From contig DLGQ01000069.1 of assembly GCA_002482775.1 (NCBI GenBank), positions 118,952-127,417 on the forward strand: 8,466 bases of DNA. The letters are read 5' to 3'. The DNA is from Flavobacteriales bacterium UBA7690 (GTDB taxonomy: Bacteria > Bacteroidota > Bacteroidia > Flavobacteriales_F > PHOS-HE28). Of this stretch, positions 1 through 5,561 are shown in pieces; position 1 is the stretch's first letter; each line of letters starts with the position of its first letter. The position numbers and the translations under genes were made by a program. The notes beneath the pieces are model-generated. The model worked only from the letters and a program-made list of their open reading frames with translations, was not told the DNA's origin and searched no databases.

Positions 1-1
1 C

Positions 2-847
2 TTCCTCTTCCTCGGGCCCACCGGGGTGGGGAAGACTGAGCTCTCGAAAGCTCTTGCTGAGTTCCTCTTCGATGACGAGCACGCGATGGTCCGCATCGAC
101 ATGGGCGAGTACATGGAGAAGTACTCGGTCAGCCGACTCATCGGGGCGCCTCCCGGCTACGTCGGGTACGACGAGGGCGGCCAGCTCACCGAGGCGGTGC
201 GCCGTCGCCCGTACAGCGTGGTGCTGCTCGACGAGATCGAGAAGGCCCACCCCGATGTTTGGAACATCTTGCTGCAAGTGCTTGATGATGGTCGCCTCAC
301 CGACAACAAAGGCCGCGTGGTGAACTTCAAGAACACCATCATCATCATGACCAGCAACATCGGCTCGCACATCATCCAGGAGAACTTCGAGAAGGTGTCG
401 GAGAAGGACATGGATGCCGTGGCCGAGAAGACCGAAGCCCAGGTGATGGAACTCCTGCGCAAGACCGTGCGCCCGGAATTCCTCAACCGGGTGGACGAGA
501 TCATCATGTTCCGTCCGCTGGCGATGAGCGATGTGCGCAAGATCGTGGTGCTGCAGCTGCACATGCTGATGAACAAACTCGCTGAGAAGGACTACCACCT
601 GATCCCGAGCGAAGAACTGATCGAGCACATCAGCAACGTGGGCTTCGATCCGCAGTTCGGTGCGCGCCCCATCAAGCGTTTGATCCAGAAGGAACTGCTC
701 AACGAGCTAAGCCGCCAGATCATCGCAGGCACCATCGAGACCGGCAAGAGCATGGTGGTGGACACCTTCGATGGCAAGATCGTTTTCCGCAAACCGATCG
801 ATGAGAATGAACGGGGGAACGGAAAGTCGAAAAAGGCGATAGCCTGA
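2..847 (+). CDS. clpB: ATP-dependent chaperone ClpB, C-terminal part (cut by left edge)
   Basis: ClpB is a cytoplasmic hexameric AAA+ disaggregase that threads aggregated proteins through its pore and hands them to DnaK/DnaJ. Only the second ATPase domain and C-terminal subdomain are present: 281 residues of the roughly 860 usual, and the reading frame is open to the window edge. The first residues visible are FLFLGPTGVGKTE, the D2 Walker A (fragment residues 5-12). Then follow the pore loop GYVGY (about 52-56), Walker B VVLLDE (73-78), sensor-1 Asn in TSN (about 119), a candidate arginine finger in EFLNRVDE (about 163) and sensor 2 GARPIKR (about 220-226). A GTG at base 26 falls inside the Walker A and is not a start. 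The MEKYSVSRLIGAPPGYVGY stretch and the lack of a ClpP-binding loop favour ClpB over ClpA/ClpC. The last 20 residues are a polar, lysine-rich tail. The gene ends at a hairpin shared with the convergent lipoprotein gene. No damage is seen in the visible part. Confidence 0.96.
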   Translation, partial: FLFLGPTGVGKTELSKALAEFLFDDEHAMVRIDMGEYMEKYSVSRLIGAPPGYVGYDEGGQLTEAVRRRPYSVVLLDEIEKAHPDVWNILLQVLDDGRLTDNKGRVVNFKNTIIIMTSNIGSHIIQENFEKVSEKDMDAVAEKTEAQVMELLRKTVRPEFLNRVDEIIMFRPLAMSDVRKIVVLQLHMLMNKLAEKDYHLIPSEELIEHISNVGFDPQFGARPIKRLIQKELLNELSRQIIAGTIETGKSMVVDTFDGKIVFRKPIDENERGNGKSKKAIA

Positions 848-860
848 ACCTGTCTAGAAC

Positions 861-908
861 GAAAAGTCCCAGGCGCGCTTTCGGGCAGCTGCCGGGGACT
901 CTTTCTTT
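861..908. terminator. Bidirectional intrinsic terminator between convergent clpB and lipoprotein gene
   Basis: An AGTCCC arm (865-870) pairs exactly with GGGACT (895-900). After one A/G mismatch the stem continues with GGC (872-874) against GCC (891-893). On the + strand it is followed by CTTTCTTT; read on the - strand it is followed by TTTTC. A T-rich run on both sides suits both converging genes, whose stop codons lie 18 nt and 15 nt from the base of the stem. The hairpin and its position are seen; termination is inferred. Confidence 0.75.
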
Positions 909-914
909 ACGAAC

Positions 915-1493
915 CTATTCTACCACCAGCGGAAATTCCACTTCGATATCCGTCTCGCCCCCTGCGTTGGTGATATCGCCGGTGCTTACGCCGGATGCGG
1001 TCTTCGCGGGTTCGTGACGCAGTGTTACCGTGACCGATCCATTGGCTGCCGCACCCATCGCCCAGGTACTTACGATCCCGACCGGTAGTCCGTTCACATC
1101 GGCATCGCCGTACGTAATGGTGGCAACAACGCCGTTCGGCTGGAAGAAGAACTGATGCTCGGCGCCCTCCACTTCGATCTCCACAGTGATGTCCTCCACC
1201 GGGTCGGCACTTTCATTCAGCACTTCGATCTCCACTGCGTAAACACTGTCCGCGCTCAAGGCTTCCGTGGTGATCACAGGTGCTACGCCCCCATCACCAT
1301 CGGCATCCACGAAGGAGAAGATCTTGTGCTCCACATCGTTCGCCGAGTGGAAATGAAGCCTTAGCGTGGTGATCAGTTCCTCCTCGTTCGCAGGTGGAGC
1401 GGGCGCGATCGGATCGTCATCGTCCTTTTTGCAGCCGGTGATGGTCATGGCCAAAGCAAGGCCAGCGATCAGTGTGTGTTGTAAGGTTCTCAT
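915..1493 (-). CDS. Surface-type lipoprotein, acidic beta-rich (type 1 periplasmic-binding-fold-like family of Bacteroidota)
   Basis: A 192-residue lipoprotein. Residues 1-20 form a signal peptide with a hydrophobic core (LIAGLALAMTITG) and a lipobox ending at Cys21. The KKDDDD that follows matches the Bacteroidota lipoprotein export signal (Lys then two or more acidic residues), which sends lipoproteins to the outer face of the outer membrane. The mature part is acidic and reads as alternating beta strands. It contains an Asp-rich turn DADGDGG (63-69), EHQFFF (112-117), RHEP (159-162) and GGETDIEVEF (178-187). From memory this resembles small Bacteroidota lipoproteins annotated 'type 1 periplasmic binding fold superfamily', which I recall beside TonB-dependent receptors; that is recognition by eye, not a search. 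It lies 63 bp downstream of the flavoprotein gene on the same strand, with no clear promoter or operator in the gap, so it may share the operator-controlled transcript. His residues (47, 49, 56, 113, 160) and Asp runs could bind metal, which is inference. No TonB receptor is in the window. Confidence 0.85.
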   Translation of the reverse strand: MRTLQHTLIAGLALAMTITGCKKDDDDPIAPAPPANEEELITTLRLHFHSANDVEHKIFSFVDADGDGGVAPVITTEALSADSVYAVEIEVLNESADPVEDITVEIEVEGAEHQFFFQPNGVVATITYGDADVNGLPVGIVSTWAMGAAANGSVTVTLRHEPAKTASGVSTGDITNAGGETDIEVEFPLVVE

Positions 1494-1556
1494 TGTTCGT
1501 GCTTCTTGAAGTGTGTTCGTGAGAGGTTGTACGATAAGTGGAATGCCAGCCCGTAT

Positions 1557-2549
1557 TCATTGCCATTGGCTAACCAAGGAGTGGGTGATCGAAGCACCAG
1601 CGATGTTCCCCGAAGCGATGGCCGCAGCCAAGGACCGCATCGGCGAAGTGAGATCACCGGCGGCGAATACATCGGGAACGTTGGTGCGGTTCAGGCCATC
1701 CACTTGCACGTGTCCACTTTCGGTGAGCGTGCAGCCGAGCGGAAGAACGATGTCTTGCGGAATGCTGAACGGCAGCCGTGCGAACAATGCCTTCAATTCC
1801 ATTCGGCGACCGTTCCTGAATTCGACATGGGTCAAGTGTCCATCGTGGTGAACGAGCTGTGCTATCGGGCCTTCAATGACCATCACACCATGAGCGGTCA
1901 GCTCATCCGCATGCTCCGTGGTCAGTTCGGATGGTCCGTTGGTGAGCAAGATCAGGTTGCGGCTCCAGTTGCGGATGGTACGTACGAACTCGAATCCGAC
2001 CGCACCCGAGCCCAGTACGCCAAGTGCGGAATCACGCACCTCGTAGCCATGGCAGAACGGACAGTGCAACACGCTTGTTCCCCAGCATTCGGCCAAGCCG
2101 GGGATCGGTGGAGGCAGATCCTTCACCCCTGTGGCAAGCAGGATCCTACGCCCCATGAATTCCTGTTCTTCCGTTGAAACCCGGAATGCACCGTCGCTCC
2201 CCGAAACCCGATCCACACTGCCTGCGATCACATGCACCGTGTCGTAGTGCGAGAGTTCGTCCTTCGCCCGGGCGCGCAATAAGTTCGGATCATCCCCATC
2301 GTGCGTGATGAAATTGTGCGCTTCCTTCACCATGTGGTTGCACGGCTTACCGGCATCGATGACAAGTACCGAACGCCGCGCACGGCCTAGCGCCAAGGCT
2401 GCGGAAAGCCCAGCGAAACTGCCCCCGATGATGATCACATCGAACACCGATGGATCAGTGATGTTTGAACGGATCGTTCCAGGAGAGATGAGTGTTGATG
2501 ACATGATCAAGGCGGATCTACGGATGAAGGACCGGCGAGAAAGTCGCAT
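1557..2549 (-). CDS. NAD(P)/FAD-dependent oxidoreductase, thioredoxin-reductase-like, CPFC redox pair
   Basis: A 330-residue flavoprotein of the class II pyridine nucleotide-disulfide oxidoreductase fold. Motifs in order: FAD-binding VIIIGGSFAG (38-47), ATG (139-141), redox pair CPFC within HCPFCHGYEVRD (162-173), a nucleotide-binding GSGAVG (180-185) and the C-terminal FAD motif VFAAGD (294-299). The family moves electrons from NAD(P)H through FAD to a disulfide. CPFCHGYE places it in the thioredoxin-reductase-like branch rather than TrxB itself, which has CATC; its substrate is not known. Relatives typically begin just before the FAD motif, but this protein has about 35 extra residues. They contain SRRSFIR, close to the twin-arginine export consensus, then a moderately hydrophobic stretch. 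The ATG at 2549 fits the predicted promoter, with a leader of about 35 nt; an internal ATG at 2504 would remove the twin arginines and make a plain cytoplasmic enzyme. The gene is divergent from the Fur-family gene and its promoter overlaps two operator-like boxes, so repression by that protein is likely. A long + strand frame across it is a shadow. Confidence 0.9.
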   Translation of the reverse strand: MRLSRRSFIRRSALIMSSTLISPGTIRSNITDPSVFDVIIIGGSFAGLSAALALGRARRSVLVIDAGKPCNHMVKEAHNFITHDGDDPNLLRARAKDELSHYDTVHVIAGSVDRVSGSDGAFRVSTEEQEFMGRRILLATGVKDLPPPIPGLAECWGTSVLHCPFCHGYEVRDSALGVLGSGAVGFEFVRTIRNWSRNLILLTNGPSELTTEHADELTAHGVMVIEGPIAQLVHHDGHLTHVEFRNGRRMELKALFARLPFSIPQDIVLPLGCTLTESGHVQVDGLNRTNVPDVFAAGDLTSPMRSLAAAIASGNIAGASITHSLVSQWQ

Positions 2550-2576
2550 TCGTCGTTGTACTGGCGTTCATCACTA

Positions 2577-2593
2577 ACGCAACTTGGTTGCAA
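2577..2593. promoter_or_regulatory. Second, degenerate Fur-family operator-like box
   Basis: ACGCAACTTGGTTGCAA matches the perfect palindrome centred at 2622 in 12 of 17 positions and keeps the GCAAC / GTTGC half-sites with a 3-nt centre. Its centre (2585) is 37 bp from the other, about 3.5 helical turns. It covers the candidate -33 of the rightward promoter and the expected start point of the leftward one. Sequence match is seen; function is inferred. Confidence 0.6.
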
Positions 2594-2611
2594 ATATGGG
2601 CGATAATTTTG
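2583..2611 (+). promoter_or_regulatory. Candidate promoter of the Fur-family gene (Bacteroidota type)
   Basis: TAATTTTG at 2604-2611 matches the Bacteroidota -7 consensus TAnnTTTG exactly. CTTG at 2583-2586, 17 bp upstream, is a 3-of-4 match to the -33 TTTG. The predicted transcript start (about 2618) falls inside the perfect palindrome, which would allow autorepression, and leaves a leader of about 39 nt before the ATG at 2657. Confidence 0.55.
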
Positions 2612-2620
2612 AAATGCAAC
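2591..2620 (-). promoter_or_regulatory. Candidate promoter of the flavoprotein-lipoprotein transcript
   Basis: Read on the - strand, GTTG (complement of 2617-2620) is followed after 18 bp by CATATTTG (complement of 2591-2598). These are 3-of-4 and one-mismatch matches to the Bacteroidota TTTG and TAnnTTTG elements. The -33 lies within the palindrome 2614-2630 and the -7 abuts and partly overlaps the degenerate box. The expected start near 2584 gives a leader of about 35 nt to the ATG at 2549. Confidence 0.5.
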
Positions 2621-2630
2621 ACTGTTGCAT
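2614..2630. promoter_or_regulatory. Perfect 17-bp palindrome, probable Fur/Zur-type operator
   Basis: ATGCAACACTGTTGCAT has two perfect 8-bp arms (ATGCAACA / TGTTGCAT) around a single central C. Fur-family dimers typically bind inverted repeats of about this size, and the site lies between a Fur-family gene and its divergent neighbour, 27 nt before the repressor's ATG. It overlaps the predicted transcript start of the repressor gene and the -33 of the leftward promoter. Which metal controls it cannot be read from the site alone. Confidence 0.8.
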
Positions 2631-2656
2631 CTAAGTTTGCCGATCATATCCTACCC

Positions 2657-3067
2657 ATGACCAACCAAGAGCTGCTCCATCACCACGGATTGCGCGCCAC
2701 CAACCTGCGGTTGGAGCTGTTGCGGCTGCTCCGCGCTAGCGACAGGGCCCTCACGCACCAGGAACTTGAAGCCGGCCTGAAGGTGGAAGCCGATCGTGTG
2801 AGCATCTTCCGTTCCCTGAACGCCTTCGAGGAGGCGGGTGTGGTACACCGGGTGCTCGACGGACGCGGAACCAGTTGTTTCGCGCGTTGTGGGACGGACT
2901 GTGGCCATGGCGACCACAATGATGCACATGCCCATTTCCGGTGCAATGGCTGCGGCCATGTCTATTGCTTGGATGCTGTGGAACTCCCTTCCGTCAGCCT
3001 CCCGCGCGGCTTCAAACTGGCAAAGAGCCATTTGGAACTTGATGGCACATGCAAAGCCTGCCGCTGA
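2657..3067 (+). CDS. Fur-family metal-responsive transcriptional repressor (Zur-like candidate)
   Basis: A 136-residue cytoplasmic DNA-binding repressor of the Fur/Zur/PerR family. Residues 1-68 form the winged helix: HHHGLRATNLRLELLRLL, then LTHQELEAGL (32-41) and the recognition region ADRVSIFRSLNAFEEAGVVHRV (45-66). The rest is the dimerisation and metal domain, with the family's structural zinc pairs CNGC (96-99) and CKAC (132-135). Between them and the wing is an unusual Cys/His-rich run: Cys74, 78, 82 and His84, 87, 91, 93, 101. The length is at the short end for Fur and common for Zur-like members. I favour zinc over iron because of the extra ligands, but cannot settle it; PerR-like peroxide sensing is a weaker option. 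An in-frame TTG at 2588 would extend the protein through the promoter and operator, so ATG 2657 is chosen. The palindrome over its transcript start suggests autorepression together with control of the divergent flavoprotein gene. The downstream gene begins 111 bp later. Confidence 0.9.
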   Translation: MTNQELLHHHGLRATNLRLELLRLLRASDRALTHQELEAGLKVEADRVSIFRSLNAFEEAGVVHRVLDGRGTSCFARCGTDCGHGDHNDAHAHFRCNGCGHVYCLDAVELPSVSLPRGFKLAKSHLELDGTCKACR

Positions 3068-3080
3068 CCGGTCACAAGAT

Positions 3081-3103
3081 CACGGATCGTTCATTGGATC
3101 GTG
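3081..3103. other. Imperfect hairpin after the Fur-family gene
   Basis: CACG-g-ATC (3081-3088) can pair with GATCGTG (3097-3103) around an 8-nt loop with one bulged G. It lies 13 nt after the repressor stop codon. There is no T-run on either side (CAAAACC follows), so it is a weak candidate for a terminator or mRNA-end structure. The rest of the 111-bp gap (3068-3178) holds a TTTG at 3137-3140 and a near -7 at 3148-3154 with wrong internal spacing; no confident promoter was found. Confidence 0.25.
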
Positions 3104-3178
3104 CAAAACCAATATCCGAGCGGATGAAGGGTGGTCTTTGAGCGGACTAGTTTGCGGTCCGATACGAACAACTGCGGA

Positions 3179-3619
3179 ATGAACTTCGCCACCCAACTGA
3201 ACCAATTGCAGATCGCGATACGCCATACACGTGCGCGCATGCTAGCACCGTTGGATCATCGCCAACTTCAACTTCCGACGGATCCGGAGATCTTCGTGGA
3301 GGATGTATTGCACTATGTGATGGACGAGGTTGCCGCCGATGTACGTTCGCTTGGACATGTGCTGGAGCAGGACACCACCTGGAAAGATCCACTGAACCAC
3401 TATCCCCTATACCTGCTTCACCTAGCGGGCGGCGATGTGCTCAACCTGCATTTCACCGGGGACTATCCGCATTCGTTGTTCTTGACCATTTCCAAAGGGT
3501 TCCGGCGCACCGAGCAGTTCAGTGATGCACGTATGGCGCACGTCACGCTTGGTGTTTCCATGGACCCGAACCGGTTGTTGCTTGCCATTTTGGATGGCCT
3601 GAACCGTTTCGGACACTGA
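3179..3619 (+). CDS. Hypothetical protein, 146 aa
   Basis: I do not recognise this protein. It is soluble-looking, with no signal peptide or membrane segment. An N-terminal helical part (residues 1-60, with LNQLQIAIRHTRARML and PEIFVEDVLHYVMDEVAADV) is followed by a mixed region with YPLYLLHLAGGDVLNLHF and HSLFLTISKGFRRTEQF. It has several His residues but no Cys and no obvious catalytic motif. The frame is open from 3131, but the ATG at 3179 is preferred because the preceding 16 codons start at a GTG and lie in promoter-like sequence. It is followed after 14 nt by the histidine phosphatase gene, so the two are probably co-transcribed and may be functionally linked. That the frame is coding is supported by its length, its tight coupling to the next gene and the absence of a better frame; the function is unknown. 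Confidence 0.7.
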   Translation: MNFATQLNQLQIAIRHTRARMLAPLDHRQLQLPTDPEIFVEDVLHYVMDEVAADVRSLGHVLEQDTTWKDPLNHYPLYLLHLAGGDVLNLHFTGDYPHSLFLTISKGFRRTEQFSDARMAHVTLGVSMDPNRLLLAILDGLNRFGH

Positions 3620-3633
3620 ACTCCGCCGCCGTC

Positions 3634-4137
3634 ATGAAGACACTCTATCTCTGCCGCCATGCCAAAAGCAGTTGGGCGGACCTTGGGATGGACGACTTCG
3701 ACCGGCCGTTGAACGAACGTGGACTTCGCAACGCCCCGTTCATGGCACAGACCTTCGCGCAGCGCGGCGAGCCGGTCCAGTTGATCGTTTCCAGTCCGGC
3801 GAACCGTGCGCTCACCACGGCACGGTACTTCAGTGAAGCGCTGAAGAACCCTGTGGAACGCTTCAACCTAGACCGCCAGATCTACCTGGCTGAACGGCAT
3901 ACCCTCTCCTCCGTCGTAGGCCAACTCCCGAACGAGTTGCAACGGGTGATGCTCTTCGGGCACAATCCAGGGTTCACCGAATTGACCAACCACTTGAGCG
4001 ACGCGGCAATAGCCAACCTGCCCACCTGTGGCCTTGTTCGCATCGATATCGCTGTGAACGAATGGCAGCACATCACCAAAGGCAGCGGCACGTTGGTGTG
4101 GTTCGACTATCCGAAGCGGCACCCCGGCCAGGGTTGA
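3634..4137 (+). CDS. SixA-type phosphohistidine phosphatase (histidine phosphatase superfamily)
   Basis: A 167-residue cytoplasmic member of the histidine phosphatase branch 1 family, in the small SixA-like group that removes phosphate from phosphohistidine in signalling or phosphotransfer proteins. The catalytic RHA (Arg8-His9) lies in LCRHAKSSW, in place of the RHG of classical phosphoglycerate mutases. Arg58 of SSPANRALTTA is the second phosphate ligand, and His110 of GHNPGF the second catalytic histidine. Length and motif spacing fit SixA-like proteins, which lack the large insertions of phosphoglycerate mutases. The start is ATG 3634, 14 nt after the upstream stop. The true substrate is not visible and no histidine kinase or phosphotransfer protein is nearby. 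Its TGA (4135-4137) directly abuts the stop codon of the convergent gene on the other strand, leaving no room for a terminator between them. Confidence 0.88.
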   Translation: MKTLYLCRHAKSSWADLGMDDFDRPLNERGLRNAPFMAQTFAQRGEPVQLIVSSPANRALTTARYFSEALKNPVERFNLDRQIYLAERHTLSSVVGQLPNELQRVMLFGHNPGFTELTNHLSDAAIANLPTCGLVRIDIAVNEWQHITKGSGTLVWFDYPKRHPGQG

Positions 4138-5478
4138 TCACTTGATCGCTTGCCGGTACAGCGTGCGGTGTTGCAATGAGCCGTAGGTGCGGTAGATGAA
4201 GTAGGCGTGCCCACCGTGGACCTGTACCTCTTCCGGAAAGGGATGATCCAACTCGCGCATGGGGCCGAGCTTTCCCGTTGATGGATCCACACTGCGCAAC
4301 CACGTGTGCAGGTTGCGCGCGAAGAGCGCATACACCGTACCATCGCTCCGGTCCTGCAACAGCCGGGTCTTCCAGGTGCGTTCCTTGTGGTGCGTCATCG
4401 GCACGGCTTCCACTTCCGTAAGGTCCGGCAGGAAACGGCGGATGCGCTCGGTGTAGTGGTCGAACACGCACAACGTATCCTTAACCACGAATAACGGCGC
4501 ATACGGCGGATCGAAGTAGATGTCCTTGTGGAACTGCGTCATGTAGCCCGCGATGATCTCCGCATCGATGCCCGTTTCAATGGCGAGGTCCATGGCCACC
4601 ACCTTGTCATGGCCGCTCATGTACTTGTACTGGCTGCGGAACAGTTCCATCAGGTGATCATCCTGCACTGCACAGATGGCGCGCGTTTCTTCGCTCTGCG
4701 GATCGTACGCGAAATGCTCGAACGCTGGGAACGTGGCGTCGAAGTTGTTGCCGAGCAGGTGTCCCGGGATGCTATCCGTCCAGGGTAGGACGTTCTCCTT
4801 CAACACCTTCATGCTGATCTCCTGTAGCTGCATCTCACCATTCACAAGCGTTGCTACCCAGGCCTTGTCCACACCCTCCACGATGGTGCGGTACGCAGCA
4901 TCGTGCCGTAAGCGACATACGTTGGTGGGCAGGCGCACGGAGCACTGTTCAACGAAGTTGGTATCGAGCAAATGCAGGCGCGCATCCTTATACACCTGTC
5001 TACCGGCTTGGTCTTGCCGATGCCACAGCTGCGGCTTGTCGTAGGTGAGCACCCACAGGCCTTCATTGTTGGTGAAGTAGTCGCCCACATGCAGATCCTC
5101 GCGTTGGTAGACCACTTCCGGAGCCGGGCGTTGAATGGTGACAGGAGCCAGTTCTACTGCCGATGTTGCTAACCGGATCAGAAGCGATTCTCCCGACAAA
5201 ACGGACTTCCGATCCACGGTTCGGTCTTGTTCGGCATACCCGATCCGGCTGACGTGCAATACCACGGAACGCTCTTCGGGTAACACCAATTCGAATGTGC
5301 CATCGGCTTGGGTCACCGCCCCCAGCGCTGTTCCCTTCACCCCGATATGCACATCGCGCAAGGCGCTCTCGGTGACCGCGTCGATCACCTTGCCGCGCAG
5401 GGTTGACCGCTCCTGGGCCCTACTGAAAAGGGGGAGCAGGGATAGGAAGATGATCGGCAGGATACTGTGGCGGCCCAT
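4138..5478 (-). CDS. Secreted protein with carboxypeptidase-like regulatory domain
   Basis: A 446-residue exported protein of unknown role. Residues 1-21 are a signal peptide (hydrophobic IIFLSLLPLF, likely cleavage after SRA). Residues about 27-105 form a carboxypeptidase-regulatory-like beta-sandwich, with LRGKVIDAVTESALRDVHIGV and the typical QADGTFEL turn (57-64). This domain is common at the front of Bacteroidota cell-surface proteins. The remaining 340 residues have recurring aromatic strand patterns (LWVLTYDK, YAPLFVVKDTLCVFDH, GTVYALFARN, HAYFIYRT), suggestive of a beta-propeller-like or repeated beta fold; that is a guess. No TonB box, barrel or sorting domain is seen. The frame stays open to 5688, but the extra 70 codons cross the divergent J-domain gene and lack signal character, so ATG 5478 is chosen. 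A weak -7 candidate, TATCTTAC, lies on the - strand at 5493-5500, only 15 nt before the start. Its stop abuts the stop of the histidine phosphatase gene. Confidence 0.82.
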   Translation of the reverse strand: MGRHSILPIIFLSLLPLFSRAQERSTLRGKVIDAVTESALRDVHIGVKGTALGAVTQADGTFELVLPEERSVVLHVSRIGYAEQDRTVDRKSVLSGESLLIRLATSAVELAPVTIQRPAPEVVYQREDLHVGDYFTNNEGLWVLTYDKPQLWHRQDQAGRQVYKDARLHLLDTNFVEQCSVRLPTNVCRLRHDAAYRTIVEGVDKAWVATLVNGEMQLQEISMKVLKENVLPWTDSIPGHLLGNNFDATFPAFEHFAYDPQSEETRAICAVQDDHLMELFRSQYKYMSGHDKVVAMDLAIETGIDAEIIAGYMTQFHKDIYFDPPYAPLFVVKDTLCVFDHYTERIRRFLPDLTEVEAVPMTHHKERTWKTRLLQDRSDGTVYALFARNLHTWLRSVDPSTGKLGPMRELDHPFPEEVQVHGGHAYFIYRTYGSLQHRTLYRQAIK

Positions 5479-5561
5479 CGTGCGTTGCAAGAGTAAGATA
5501 CCAGATCCGCCTTGATCGCATAAATTCACTTCGGGTAACGGTCGGAACCACCACGGCACCG

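Noticed and set aside
1506..2177. A 223-codon + strand frame opposite the flavoprotein gene
   Set aside because: It is a GC-rich antisense shadow. The - strand frame carries complete FAD, CxxC and nucleotide-binding motifs, while this one shows no recognisable domain.
2588..2656. Upstream TTG start for the Fur-family gene
   Set aside because: The added 23 codons run through the operator and -7 element, and Fur-family proteins typically start close to the winged helix.
2521..3130. A 10-bp direct repeat CGGATGAAGG at 2521-2530 and 3121-3130
   Set aside because: It is short, the flanks do not match, one copy is coding, and no mobile-element features lie between; chance is sufficient.
3143..3161. 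CGGAC / GTCCG inverted repeat before the 146-aa gene
   Set aside because: Only 5-bp arms with a 9-nt loop; too small to claim an operator or leader structure.
5481..5490. A TTGCA half-site in the spacer before the secreted-protein gene
   Set aside because: There is no matching left arm, so it is not a second genomic copy of the operator.
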